DNA from: Polyodon spathula
Lineage: Eukaryota > Chordata > Actinopteri > Acipenseriformes > Polyodontidae
DNA length: 64,000 bases
Direction: 5' to 3'
Assembly: GCF_017654505.1 (NCBI RefSeq)
Contig: NC_054548.1
Coordinates: forward strand, 35,326,570-35,390,569
This document shows, piece after piece, positions 1 to 12,400 of the stretch (its first letter is position 1; every line of letters begins with the position of its first letter). Position numbers and translations under genes: made by a program. Under the pieces are notes generated by a model that saw nothing but the letters and a program-made list of their open reading frames with translations, made no database searches and had not been told where the DNA came from.

Positions 1-277
1 AGTCTGCTGATTTAAGTGGTATCTTTCTTTACTGTTGAAAGTGAAGTGCTTTCCCATTTGACACACAGACATACATGCTCAAGAATGACGACTGTCTGTA
101 TAAGTAATTATAAAACTGTTTGAACACTTGCTTTCTACCTGCTAATAACTGGCTGTTGAAATCCTGAACACAGGTCATATGATCCCGGTTGTGATCTTCA
201 TATAAGAAAGAACATAAGAACATAAGAAAGTTTACAAACGAGAGGAGGCCATTCGGCCCATCTTGCTCGTTTGGTTG

Positions 278-2416
278 TTAGTAGCTTATTGATCCCAAAA
301 TCTCATCAAGCAGCTTCTTGAAGGATCCCAGGGTGTCAGCTTCAACAACATTACTGGGGAGTTGATTCCAGACCCTCACAATTCTCTGTGTAAAAAAGTG
401 TTTCCTATTTTCTGTTCTGAATGCCCCTTTTTCTAAACTCCATTTGTGACCCCTGGTCCTTGTTTCTTTTTTCAGGCTGAAAAAGTCCCTTGGGTCGACA
501 CTGTCAATACCTTTTAGAATTTTGAATGCTTGAATTAGGTCGCCACGTAGTCTTCTTTGTTCAAGACTGAACAGATTCAATTCTTTTAGCCTGTCTGTAT
601 ATGACATGCCTTTTAAGCCCGGAATAATTCTGGTCGCTCTTCTTTGCACTCTTTCTAGAGCAGCAATATCTTTTTTATAGGGAGGTGACCAGAACTGAAC
701 ACAATATTCAAGATGAGGTCTTACTAGTGCATTGTACAGTTTTAACATTACTTCCCTTGATTTAAATTCAACACTTTTCACAATGTATCCGAGCATCTTG
801 TTAGCCTTTTTTATAGCTTCCCCACATTGTCTAGGTGAAGACATTTCTGAGTCAACAAAAACTCCTAGGTCTTTTTCATAGATTCCTTCTCCAATTTCAA
901 TATCTCCCATATGATATTTATAATGTACATTTTTATTTCCTGCGTGCAGTACCTTACACTTTTCTCTATTAAATGTCATTTGCCATGTGTCTGCCCAGTT
1001 CTGAATCTTGTCTAGATCATTTTGAATGACCTTTGCTGCTGCAACAGTGTTTGCCACTCCTCCTACTTTTGTGTCATCTGCAAATTTAACAAGTTTGCTT
1101 ACTATACCAGAATCTAAATCATTAATGTAGATTAGGAATAGCAGAGGACCTAATACTGATCCCTGTGGTACACCGCTGGTTACCACACTCCATTCTGAGG
1201 TTTTTCCTCTAATCAGTACTTTCTGTTTTCTACATGTTAACCACTCCCTAATCCATGTACATGTGTTTCCTTGAATCCCAACTGCGTTCAGTTTGAGAAT
1301 TAATCTTTTGTGCGGGACTTTGTCAAAAGCTTTCTGGAAATCTAAATAAACCATGTCATATGCTTTGCAATTATCCATTATCGATGTTGCATCCTCAAAA
1401 AAATCAAGCAAGTTAGTTAGGCACGATCTCCCTTTCCTAAAACCATGTTGACTGTCTCCCAGTACCCTGTTACCATATAGGTAATTTTCCATTTTGGATC
1501 TTATTATAGTTTCCATAAGTTTGCATATAATAGAAGTCAGGCTTACTGGTCTGTAGTTACCTGGTTCAGTTTTGTTTCCCTTTTTGTGGATCGGTATTAC
1601 GTTTGCAATTTTCCAGTCTGTCGGTACCACCCCTGTGTCAAGAGACTGCTGCATGATCTTGGTTAGCGGTTTGTAAATTACTTCTTTCATTTCTTTGAGT
1701 ACTACTGGGAGGATCTCATCTGGCCCAGGGGATTTGTTTATTTTAAGAGCTCCTAGTCCCTTTAACACTTCTGCCTCAGTTATGCTAAAGTTATTTAAAA
1801 CTGGATAGGAACTGGATGACATGTGGGGCATGTTGTCAGTATCTTCCTTTGTAAAAACTTGTGAAAAGTAATCATTTAATATATTTGCTATTTTTTTTTC
1901 TTCATCTATGATTTTGCCATTTGTATCTCTTAAACATTTAATCTCCTCTTTGAATGTTCTCTTGCTGTTGTAATATTGGAAAAACATTTTGGAATTGGTT
2001 TTAGCTCCCTTAGCAATGTTCATTTCTATTTCTCTCTTGGCCTTTCTAACTTCCTTTTTGACTTGCGTTTGCAGTTCTGTGTACTCTTTCTGCGTACTTT
2101 CTTTTTGGTCCTTTTTTAATGCTCTGTAAAGTGCCTTTTTTCGCTGAATATTTTTTTTAATTGATCTATTAAACCATTTTGGCAATTTAGTTTTACATTT
2201 AGATTTGTCTACTTTAGGGATATAATTGTTTTGTGCCTCTAGTACTACATTTTTGAAGAACAACCATCCTTCTTCTGTGGGTGTTTTCTCTATTTTACTC
2301 CAATCTACTTCTGTTAGTCTCTGTTTCATACCTTCATAGTTTGCTTTTCTAAAATTGTAAACCTTAGCTTTAGTCATTTCTTTTGGGGTTTTAAAAAACA
2401 CTTCAAATGAGACCAT
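278..2416 (-). pseudogene. LINE ORF2, reverse transcriptase region (712 codons open)
   Basis: This is the reverse transcriptase part of the CR1-like ORF2 protein, which copies the element RNA at the nicked target. About 200 lysine-rich linker residues come first. The reverse transcriptase blocks then follow in order: NYRPVSLTS, SQHGFRKGRSC, YLDFQKAFDKVPH, GVPQGSVLGPLLF and the catalytic FADDTKVGG around residue 445. The C-terminal region includes NREKCKVLH, RPHLEYCVQFW and the ERVQRRATR block common to this group. No stop interrupts the frame. The upstream endonuclease is out of frame, so this cannot be made as part of a full ORF2 protein. The true ORF2 start lies near 3100, and the methionine at 2416 is only internal. 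Confidence 0.85.
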
Positions 2417-2469
2417 GTTGTGGTCTGAGTTTGCCAGTGGTTCTCTGACCTCTGTTTTAGTTATTCTAT

Positions 2470-2615
2470 CTTCGTTGTTGAAAGACTAAATCAAGGCTGC
2501 TCCCTCTAGTTGGTGGCCTTCACAATTGTGTTAGGAAGATCTTCGTTATTTGAAAAGACTAAATCAAGGCATGCCTCCCCTCTAGTGGGTGCCTTCACAA
2601 ATTGTGTTAGGAAGC
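2470..2615. repeat. Imperfect tandem duplication (about 75 bp x 2) inside the LINE
   Basis: Two adjacent copies share the core GACTAAATCAAGGC followed by a CTCTAGT(T/G)GGTG block and then CTTCACAA and TTGTGTTAGGAA. They differ by several small indels. The duplication lies exactly where endonuclease and reverse transcriptase frames separate, so it probably caused, or arose with, loss of the continuous ORF2. Confidence 0.8.
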
Positions 2616-3110
2616 AGTCATTTGTCATTTCCACCATTTCTATTTCATCCTTCGCGCTACCCATCGGGTTTTCCCATTTTATTTGGGGGAAGTTGAAATC
2701 CCCCATTAGTATGGCTTCTCCTTTGCTACACACATTTCTAATGTCATTGTATAACAGATTATTGTGCTCACCGTCTGAATCTGGCGGTCTATAGCATGCT
2801 CCTATTATTATGCCTTTTGAATTTTTGTCCGTTATTCTGACCCATATTGATTCGGTTTTATTTTCTTTGTCCAGGTTTAACACCTGGGCTTCAAGACTGT
2901 TTCTTATGTATAGCGCTACCCCTCCTCCTCTTCTGTCCTGCCTGTCTTTCCTATACAGTGTATACCCACAAATATTAAATTCGTCCCCATCACTCTCAGA
3001 CAACCACGTTTCTGTAACACCTATCACATCATAGTTACCTGTTAGTGCAGTAGCTTCAAGTTCTAGAATTTTGTTTCTGATACTTCCAGCATTTAGATAA
3101 ATACATTTAA
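2506..3110 (-). pseudogene. LINE ORF2, AP endonuclease domain
   Basis: The frame reads as the exonuclease-endonuclease-phosphatase fold used by LINEs to nick target DNA. Visible blocks are VTETWLS (equivalent to the metal-binding glutamate block), a basic stretch with RRGGGVALYI, ACYRPP, and MGDFNFPQIKW, which carries the GDFN catalytic block. The last block, CLDLVFSN, is where the SDH-type histidine would normally follow. A stop and frameshift near 2500, inside a local tandem duplication, disconnect this domain from the reverse transcriptase that follows in the same direction. In an intact element both would be one ORF2 protein. Confidence 0.8.
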
Positions 3111-3191
3111 TGGTTGTCTTACCCGAGTTGTTGTTCTTGTTTTGATGCGGTCTCCCTTCTGTTTTTTTGTTGATTTCTCCCCCCTTCCTTT

Positions 3192-3810
3192 CTAGTTTAA
3201 ATGCTTCCGAACCTGCTCGAGGATCTTTTCTCCGAGTAGACTAGTTCCCTTGTTATTTAAATGCAGTCCATCCCGTCTATACAGATAGTCCTTGTTGTAG
3301 AATGTGGTCCAATGATCAAGATAGGTGAAGCCTTCCCGTGTGCACCACGTCTTCAGCCATGCGTTTTGATTAATTATTTCCAGCTGTCCATATGGTCCTT
3401 TGCAAGGTGCGGGTAGTATACCAGAAAATACCAGTTTTGGTTTTCTCTTTTAATTTCCTTCCTAGCTCTCTGAATTTGTTTTGCAGGGATTTTGGTCTGT
3501 CTCTTCCAATGTTGTTTGTACCAATGTGGACGACTACTACCAGGTCGTCTCCTGTTCGTTCTAGGAGCCTGTCCACGTTCTCAGTGATGTGCTTGACCGA
3601 GGCTCCCGGAAGGCAGCACACTGTTGTAGTAAGGGGGTTCAAACTGCGAATTGAACTTGCTGTGTTTCTCAATATGGAGTCCCCAACAATCATGACCTCC
3701 CTTCTTTTTGCTGTCTGGTCACCACTGTCAATAGGGTCCTGGATGTTGTTCCTTTCATTCTCTTGTTGTTGGTTCTGTATATACATACAGTGGGCTTGCA
3801 CCTTTAACAA
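3192..3810 (-). pseudogene. CR1-type ORF1 fragment with SGNH/GDSL-esterase-like domain
   Basis: The translated minus strand contains the first block of an SGNH hydrolase, VMIVGDSILRN, with the nucleophile serine in GDS. About 50 residues later it has VHIGTNNIG, the block carrying the conserved glycine and asparagine. Near the end it has RRDGLHLNNKG, the final block carrying the aspartate and histidine. All the usual catalytic positions therefore look present. A frameshift near 3420 separates the last block from the first two, and a TAG ends the frame at about 3192. In CR1-like elements such a domain sits in ORF1 beside or instead of zinc-finger modules, and its role in retrotransposition is not settled. 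The N-terminal part is missing because the insertion is truncated. Confidence 0.75.
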
Positions 3811-4137
3811 TTATTAATGAATACTTACTTGAAAATAAATACTCACTTTCTCCAAAACATTACTAAACAAAATACTTCAGACTGCTGTTGAACATTTATT
3901 TTATTTCCTGCGAACTGTAGATAAACGATAAGTTAATCTGTCTTCTAGTCTTTTTTCTGATCTTTCTGAATCCCGTTTCTTGGACATTGTGTGTTATGAC
4001 CTTTCAACTCTGTTTTTTTTTTTTTTATGTACTGTAGGCTAATCAGAAACAATCAAAATATATAAGCAGCTCGTTCTTATTGGGTTTATAACATGGCTTG
4101 GAAAAATAAAACCTCTGTAAAAAACAGCACCACATCA

Positions 4138-4138
<1 letters not shown>

Positions 4139-4202
<64 letters not shown>
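4139..4202. repeat. (TA)n microsatellite
   Basis: About 31 uninterrupted TA units followed by a short CACATACACATAC tail. Confidence 0.95.
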
Positions 4203-4206
<4 letters not shown>

Positions 4207-4822
4207 CACATACAGTCCACCTGAAAAAAATAGAAATAAAATAAGTGCACCAGCAACCATCAAGACTAGACACATAACAGTAGATGAACAGCTAAATGAA
4301 ATAGAAGAAAACAAAGATTGAAAAAACATTTTAAAAAAACCTACAGTATGGGCTGCTAATGTACTTAAAAACTGGTTTAAAGAAAATAATATGGACATTC
4401 ATTTTAAGAAAATAAGTAAAAAAGAAACTATCAGATTCAGCATCCATGGCAGCTGCTCCCCTTACTCCCTAAGTATCATTAGAAGCTCCACCCATCATCA
4501 GCTGATGTTCAGTCCTCTAGTTTCTTGTGAGATGCCACTTTCGATGCAGAAATTCACAAAAAATGGACATGTGCAATTTAGTTTTAATAAGCGAACAATA
4601 ATTCAATTCAGTTTGTGACTATATTACACTGCAGTTCTATACACAACAAAAGTTTCTGGTTTTGTCTTAATTTAAAATGTTTTTTTTTAACTATTTAAAT
4701 TATTTTTTATCCTCCAAATGACAGTTACCTGTGCGGTGCCAAAGATATATACCACTTCTCACGCCTCAGGCCTTTGTACCACTCAAGGCATTGTATATAT
4801 CATGGGAACTGCACGGCCCGAC

Positions 4823-4823
<1 letters not shown>

Positions 4824-4861
<38 letters not shown>
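4824..4861. repeat. (AT)n microsatellite
   Basis: About 18 perfect AT units. Confidence 0.95.
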
Positions 4862-4864
<3 letters not shown>

Positions 4865-5339
4865 TTTTAATCACATTTTTAAACAACAACAGAATACAAC
4901 TTTAATTAAAGATATGTTTAAGAAAATAACAAGTCCCCCTTTAAATAAACATACCAAGAAAGGACCATCCCAGCCCTTTTCCTATTCCAAGTTGCTCTTT
5001 ATTATAATAGGATGGATAGAAAGGTTTTTTGCTTAGCTTGGATGTTTTATGACCACTTTAAATATATTGATTTCAGTAGCGATACCAAGTACAAGGTATT
5101 CAATGCTCAATTTACTTACTGTTTGCATTGTCAAAAAACATATTTTTTTTCCAATTAACTTTATACATGCCAACTGGATTTTGTTCATATTTCATGTAAA
5201 CACAGCAGACATCCATTAATTTGTGCAGATAGGGATCAAAGTGTGGCAGAATAAGTGAAAAACACAAATTAGTATGCATAACAGTCTATCCCTGTGCCAA
5301 CAGCCAAATAAGTTACATTACCTACTAGTATATTATATC

Positions 5340-5919
5340 CGTCCTTCAGCGGCGAAGGGAGCTGGTTTAAAAAAGTCACTAGTCGTGCTTTGAGTTTTTA
5401 AACACACACAAGACACACACACGATCACAAGTCCACAGTGAGTGCTAACGTGCAAGTGGTGAAATTCAATTTATAGTGTTGTCTGGGTTTGGTGCTGGCC
5501 TTAAGCGGCAGTTTCGGATCATGTTAGCCATCTAACAAGAACAAACAAGTATAATTAGACATGACAAGCAAACAAACACTAAACACTCACAGTATATTTT
5601 TGGTTCTCCTTTTGGTTCGCTCGCAACCATAACAAGGGAACAGATCGCTTAGCCAGGTCCTCTTTTCTACTGTCAGTCACACCCCCTTGGTTAGCGAGTG
5701 TAATCGCTTCTCCTCCAATCTGCAGTTGCCACATCGTTTCCCTTCTGGGGCGATGACTTGGTGTATTGTAGCTCCACCCCCTTTCTAGATGGCTGACTTC
5801 CGCCTTTCCCGGAATGAATTGTCAGACCATACAGTCCGGGGCACTCTGTTCCCTTTATACAGCGCCCTCACAGGTTGGGAGAGAGATTTATAACCAAGAT
5901 TAATTTTTCCTCTGTCACA
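5340..5919 (-). repeat. LTR-like interspersed repeat, copy A
   Basis: The block is homologous to 27225-27597. Shared landmarks in order on the plus strand are CCCCTTGGTTA(G/A)CGAG, a CTTCTCC/TCCAAT block, CTAG(A/T)(T/C)GGCTGACTTCC, CTCTCAGGTTGGGA-type sequence, and a CTGTCACA end. Read on the minus strand it starts TGTGACAG and has a TATAAAGG box about 60 bases in. That suggests a long terminal repeat in minus orientation, with TG at its 5' end. The opposite end was not resolved and no target duplication was confirmed, so the LTR label is inference. Confidence 0.5.
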
Positions 5920-6831
5920 ATACCATAAGTACATAAAAATATGAAAATGTTACAGTACTTACTGTGGCACCATATGACCAATGTCTCAAACTGCTCTACT
6001 GCTGTAAAGTAGTTCCCACTTCATTACCACTGAAGATAAGGTATGGGATATTCAACTGTTAGTTATGTGATTCTGGGGTCCAATAGACTCCAACGCTGAA
6101 TAAGATAAACTTAACAGTATATCGTACATTTCCTAAAATACAGCTATTACAGTATTTGCTGGTAAAATACGTTACTCTAAATATGTGATAATATTCTGGG
6201 TCTGATAATGCAAACTCATCCAGTATCATGTTGTTTTTGCATGGGCGTCTCAATTTAATTGTTTGATTTGTAGAAAAGTTGCTTTTAGATGTAGGTTTTC
6301 TTTTGCTTCTGATTTAATGTTTTATAAAAATTATTTAATCGGTCTGCATTTTACACATACATTTTTCCATATTACTAGAGAACCACTTGTTCAATTGTAA
6401 TGAATCTTGGTTAAGGCCTTTAGCACACATTATTGAGTATATCTTAATATGGAGAATTTGAATTTATGTAGAGGCTGTCTGTTGTTCATCTGTCTATATG
6501 TCATATTTCAATGTTTAGATGTGCATGCCATGAATGTAGGTCAGTTTTTACATGGTGCTAATAGCAATGTTTGCATGTACAGCCGGAGCAGGGGTAAATG
6601 TCACTGGCATGCTGCTTTTATTTATTTTCTCACAATCTCACAGTGTCCACAGCTAAGTGACCAGTTATGGTGTATAAGAGTCAAATGTGAGGGGCATAGG
6701 CATATAACTACATCATGTCAATTGGAGATTACAAAATACCAGTTACAAAAATAAATAAACAGAATAACAAAGCACTGTATTATTTGCTAAAAAAAACTAC
6801 TACTATACTACTATTATTATTATTATTATTA

Positions 6832-6865
<34 letters not shown>

Positions 6866-7279
6866 AATAATAAACAGGGATATATTTTCTAATCAAAGAC
6901 TATTAATGTAGCATGTCCAGGTCCTGTTGTTGGTGAGGGGTATTTCAGCCCCTATTGTACATTGTTTGACTAGGATCTTCTGCATAATTTTTTCATAGTA
7001 CAGTTGTTGCTTTTATACTGTTTCTTTATAACATCATCCCTTTTTTAGGATATCTTGAAACAACACAATATAATGTCATACAAACTCACTATGTAAGTTA
7101 CAAAGCTTTCAGTATTTTCAGCTTCTTTGTTTATGGTGAATTGGTTGTATTTTATCAGTTATTTTTGAAGGCTTATTTTGTATTAAAAAATGTATTGTGT
7201 ACCGCTATGCATACATTTTAAAAGTATGTATTCATTGTTACTCAACTTATCTGCATTTTTAAAATGTTTCCGGGTAGGA
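5920..7279. other. AT-rich unassigned stretch with an (ATT)n tract
   Basis: No gene is recognisable. An imperfect (ATT)n/(TAT)n microsatellite lies at about 6812-6872. The rest is low-complexity AT-rich sequence. Confidence 0.6.
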
Positions 7280-7590
7280 AAAAAAACTGAACCATAGGTC
7301 TGCTCCACCTGCTGCACGTGTGTGAGTACCAAAAGAAACTGAACCACAGGTCTGCTCCACCCGGCTGTGCGTGTGAGTACCTAAAAAAACCTGAACCACA
7401 GGTCTGCTCCACCCGCTGCGCATATGAGTACCAAAAAAACTGAACCATAGATCTGCACCACCCGGCTACACATATGAGTACCTAAAAAAACCTGAACCAC
7501 AGGTCTGCTCCACCCGCTGCACATATGAGTACCAAAAAAAACCTGAACCACAGGTCTGCTCCACCTGATGCGCATATGAGTACCAAAAAA
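7280..7590. repeat. Minisatellite, about 53-bp unit, six copies
   Basis: Six head-to-tail copies share CTGAACCA(C/T)AGGTCTGC, then CCACC(C/T)G, then ATGAGTACC and a run of A. The A run varies in length between copies and accounts for most of the unit-length difference. Open minus-strand frames across it are a consequence of the periodicity, not evidence of a gene. A 19-base poly-T follows about 30 bases later. Confidence 0.9.
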
Positions 7591-9163
7591 ACTGAAATAT
7601 GCATTACAGTAAACTCCATTTTTTTTTTTTTTTTTTTTTGGCATGAAAAGTTATTATTTGCAGAATAATTGTTCATTATATTCTTCCATGTAGTTCATTT
7701 TCTTGGTTGTTGCTTATTAGTTATTTCTTGAAATTAATAAATGGTTTTTGGGTATATCATCTTGGCCAGCGTTGGATAGTATTCCACATCACATTAAAAC
7801 AGCTTGGCATAAATAGCACTTGTTGCACAGAACTACAAGTACCAGGTTATTTAATCAGTACATTAGCAATTAGGGGGCTATTTCATTATTATGGCCCAGG
7901 CTATTTGTTATCATTTTGTGGTTGATAAACTAGCTTCATCAACAGAAGTGTATATATTTAATTGAAATATGATGGTCTTTATGGAAATCTGTTAAAAGGT
8001 TTAAACTCCCAGGGTACCGTACTTTATATGAAAAACTGTGAGTGCAGGAACGCGTTTAGTATTACACAAAAAGCTTTGCTGCATGCATATGTCTAATGAA
8101 CAGGGTTAATTAGTATCTTAACAGAGTGTACGCAGCATGATTACTGCTGTGCTCTACAGCTCTTAGGGTTGCTTGTATACACAGATAAATCATGCTGACC
8201 AAAGTTGGTAATCAGGCAAAAAGACTGTGGTAATCAATTTGAAATACAATTTTTCTTTAAATGAAAAAGAAAAAAAAAGAAAAGAAAAAAAACATTTTGC
8301 TAAATGAGCCTTTTGCAAATCTCTGTTCTTTATACTTTGAGTTTTGTGTGCACCAGAGGACAAGAATGGTCACACTTACTTTCCCTCCAGTTGTGAGAGA
8401 GGGAAGATATCCCTAGACATCGTTGCTAGACATTCATAGACACTTCTATATCAACTAATCTTTTTGGAGTGATGGAGCTTTTGTTTTGGAGAGAACAAGC
8501 TACTGTAAAATCCAGTTATCCTAGTTTCCTGTCTAGGCAACATCAGTATTCCTTTGCAATTCAGTGAGGTCACTGGAACTCCCGCATATGACAGCATTCT
8601 AATTATTAAACCTTTTTATTTCCTCTCCCAGCAGGGCTAACTTACTGTATCTAACATCATCCCATCAATTAACATTGTTGCACAAGGCATAGTGTACTGT
8701 ATTGGGCCATCTGGACAGTGACAACATTCTCTGTGTTGTGCCTTTCTTTTCTACTGCTCTGATGGCAGGTATTATTTCCTCTGACCAATTGCAGTTTACA
8801 AAAAGGGTTATACTGTGCTGTTAGGGAATGCTATAGGATGTAAGGGCACATTCTCATTTGAACAGTTTCTTTATTCAATTGCTGAACAAATGTATCTACT
8901 ACATTTTCAGTTTTAATAGCTGTGCTAGCGCATTGCTTAACTTGGGCTTTGTTAAGATGGACCGATAGATATATGTATGTATTTATTTAATGTTAATCAT
9001 TGCAATTCAATAAGTAGTCAGGCTCATTAAATACAATACATATTTAGAGACATATTCCGATGTGGATATAATGGGTTAAACTGCATAGCCCGAAGATATC
9101 CCCCCAGACACATTTTGTATTGTCCTTAGTCAGTTTTCAGTTGGCTGAATCCATTACATAAAT
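7591..9163. other. Unassigned stretch
   Basis: No coding region, transposon terminus or RNA gene is recognised. A purine-rich A/G run is at about 8262-8291. Confidence 0.5.
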
Positions 9164-9166
9164 GTG

Positions 9167-9211
<45 letters not shown>

Positions 9212-9237
9212 TATATATTATATATATATATATATAT
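9164..9237. repeat. (AT)n microsatellite, interrupted
   Basis: An AT tract with one GATATATATT interruption near its middle. Confidence 0.95.
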
Positions 9238-9410
9238 GACAATTAAATAGGAGCTTCTTGAAACCATGGGGAGTCCAGTACATGAATCCAGTTAAAGCTG
9301 TTTCCATTGTGAAATATGAATACATAATTGGACCTGCAATGGGCCATATCCACTCGTGGTTGTAACTAATCTTGCAAAGAAACTAACTTGTATATACATT
9401 GAAACCTGCA

Positions 9411-12400
9411 GTGCCAAAATAAGCAGTGTCAATACCGAACTCAATAAGCAGTGCGAATACCGAACTCAATAAGCAGTGCGAATACCGAACTCAATAAGCA
9501 GTGTGAATACCGAACTCAATAAGCAGTGCGAATACCGAACTCAATAAGCAGTGCGAATACCGAACTCAATAAGCAGTGCGAATACCGAACTCAATAAGCA
9601 GTGCGAATACCGAACTCAATAAGCAGTGCGAATACCGAACTCAATAAGCAGTGTGAATACCGAACTCAATAAGCAGTGTCAATACCGAACTCAATAAGCA
9701 GTGTCAATACCGAACTCAATAAGCAGTGTCAATACCGAACTCAATAAGCAGTGCGAATACTGAACTCAATAAGCAGTGCGAATACCGAACTCAATAACAC
9801 TCAATAAGCAGTGTGAATACTTGTCACAAAGACGGCCGAAGTGGGCAGCGACAGAACCAGGAAAAGGAATGAACACAAAGACAGGTGATGTGAAATGATG
9901 ATGGAGCTTGCTTGCGCCGGTTTATTGCAAAATAAAAGGGTTTAAACAAACAGAAAACAGGACACGGCACTCTAGTCCAAAACAAAAAGACAAACAAAAC
10001 GGACTATACAGACAAACACAGTGCACGGACAGACACACTAACAAACACGGTGAGCAGATAAATAAACAAGTATCATGCTGGTCCCACCAGCACGCAATAG
10101 CAATTGATATTTACTTCTAATTCTCCCCCTCTCTCTCCCGTTCTCCACTCAACAAACACCCAACCACGAGTGAGTAAAACCTGCATCTATATACATTGTT
10201 GTGCTGGGATTCAATTACTAATTAATTATTCACTTGAATCCCAGCACGTGAATTAATTATGTGCAACCTCGTGCTCACATATTAACTACTTTAAATGTAA
10301 GTGAAGTGATGTACAATCCCGTGCCTAAATACAAATATACATTTTAAACACTCGTGTTACACAGACCCGTTTATATCCTGTGTACCAATGGCTATACATC
10401 AACATTTAACACACCACATGCAACATATAACAAAAAATATACACAGGGGGCAGGCACTTCGTCACAATACCGAACTCAATAAGCAGTGCCAATACCGAAC
10501 TCAATAAGCAGTGCCAATACCGAACTCAATAAGCAGTGCCAATACCGAACTCAATAAGCAGTGTGAATACTGAACTCAATAAGCAGTGTCAATACCGAAC
10601 TCAATAAGCAGTGCGAATACCGAACTCAATAAGCAGTGTGAATACTGAACTCAATAAGCAGTGTGAATACTGAACTCAATAAGCAGTGTCAATACCGAAC
10701 TCAATAAGCAGTGTGAATACCGAACTCAATAAGCAGTGTGAATACTGAACTCAATAAGCAGTGTGAATACCGAACTCAATAAGCAGTGTCAATACCGAAC
10801 TCAATAACACTCAATAAGCAGTGTCAATACCGAACTCAATAAGCAGTGTCAATACCGAACTCAATAACACTCAATAAGCAGTGTCAATACCGAACTCAAT
10901 AAGCAGTGCGAATACCGAACTCAATAAGCAGTGTCAATACCGAACTCAATAACACTCAATAAGCAGTGTCAATACCGAACTCAATAAGCAGTGCGAATAC
11001 TGAACTCAATAAGCAGTGTCAATACCGAACTCAATGCAGTGTCAACACTCAATAAGCAGTGTCAATACCGAACTCAATAAGCAGTGCGAATACCGAACTC
11101 AATAAGCAGTGTCAATACCGAACTCAATAACACTCAATAAGCAGTGTGAATACTGAACTCAATAAGCAGTGTGAATACTGAACTCAATAAGCAGTGTCAA
11201 TACCGAATCAATAACACTCAATAAGCAGTGTGAATACTGAACTCAATAAGCAGTGTGAATAACTCAATAAGCAGTGAATACCGAATAATGAACTCAATAA
11301 GCAGTGCGAATACCGAACTCAATAAAGTGCAGAACTCAATAAGCAGCGAATACCGAACTCAATAAGCAGTGTCAATACCGAACTCAATAAGCAGTGTGAA
11401 TACTGAACTCAATAAGCAGTGTCAATACCGAACTCAATAAGCAGTGTGAATACTGAACTGAATACTGAACTCAATAAGCAGTGTGAATACTGAACTCAAT
11501 AAGCAGTGTGAATACTGAACTCAATAAGCAGTGTGAATACTGAACTCAATAAGCAGTGTGAATACCGAACTCAATAAGCAGTGTGAATACTCAATAAGCA
11601 GTGTGAATACTGAACTCAATAAGCAGTGTGAATACTGAACTCAATAAGCAGTGAACTCAATAAGCAGTGTGAATACTGAACTCAATAAGCAGTGTGAATA
11701 CCGAACTCAATAAGCAGAATGAACTCAATAAGCAGTGTGAATACCGAACTCAATAAGCAGTGCGAATACTGAACTCAATAAGCAGTGTGAATACCGAACT
11801 CAATAAGCAGTGCGAATACCGAACTCAATAAGCAGTGTCAATACCGAACTCAATAAGCAGTGTCAATACCGAACTCAATAAGCAGTCGAATACCGAACTC
11901 AATAAGCAGTGAACTCAATACCGAACTCAATAAGCAGTGTGAATACCGAACTCAATAAGCAGTGCGAATACCGAACTCAATAAGCAGTGCGAATACCGAA
12001 CTCAATAAGCAGTGTGAATACCGAACTCAATAAGCAGTGTCAATACCGAACTCAATAAGCAGTGTGAATACCGAACTCAATAAGCAGTGCGAATACCGAA
12101 CTCAATAAGCAGTGTGAATACCGAACTCAATAAGCAGTGCGAATACTGAACTCAATAAGCAGTGTGAATACTGAACTCAATAAGCAGTGTGAATACTGAA
12201 CTCAATAAGCAGTGTGAATACCGAACTCAATAAGCAGTGTGAATACCGAACTCAATAAGCAGTGTGAATACTGAACTCAATAAGCAGTGTGAATACCGAA
12301 CTCAATAAGCATGAATACTGAACTCAATAAGCAGTGTGAATACCGAACTCAATAAGCAGTGTGAATACTGAACTCAATAAGCAGTGCTGAACTCAATACC

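Larger units (their letters stand above)
205..3825 (-). mobile_element. CR1-like LINE, 5'-truncated, nearly complete
   Basis: This is a non-LTR retrotransposon read on the minus strand. It holds three coding blocks in the expected order: an esterase-like ORF1, an apurinic-type endonuclease, and a reverse transcriptase with its C-terminal region. The 3' end, at the low-coordinate side, finishes in two copies of an 8-bp repeat (TTATGTTC on the minus strand). Short 8-bp terminal repeats of this kind are typical of the CR1 clade. The 5' end stops inside ORF1, which is the usual result of incomplete reverse transcription. Frameshifts in ORF1 and between endonuclease and reverse transcriptase make the copy inactive, although the reverse transcriptase frame is open for 712 codons, so the insertion is fairly young. 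I saw no clear target-site duplication. The CR1 versus L2 assignment rests on the ORF1 type and the 3' repeat, not on a tree. Confidence 0.85.
3826..5339. other. AT-rich unassigned stretch
   Basis: I see no coding potential here: the short open frames are low-complexity or antisense to dinucleotide repeats. It contains two TA/AT tracts listed separately and several poly-T runs. Nothing else could be assigned. Confidence 0.6.

Noticed and set aside
4043..4398. Open frames rich in alternating tyrosine and isoleucine
   Set aside because: They are translations of (TA)n tracts. The same applies at 28493-28808 and 52264-52446.
7242..7676. Overlapping minus-strand open frames with repeated WFSFFWYSH-like units
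   Set aside because: They arise from the 53-bp minisatellite periodicity and show no protein family features.
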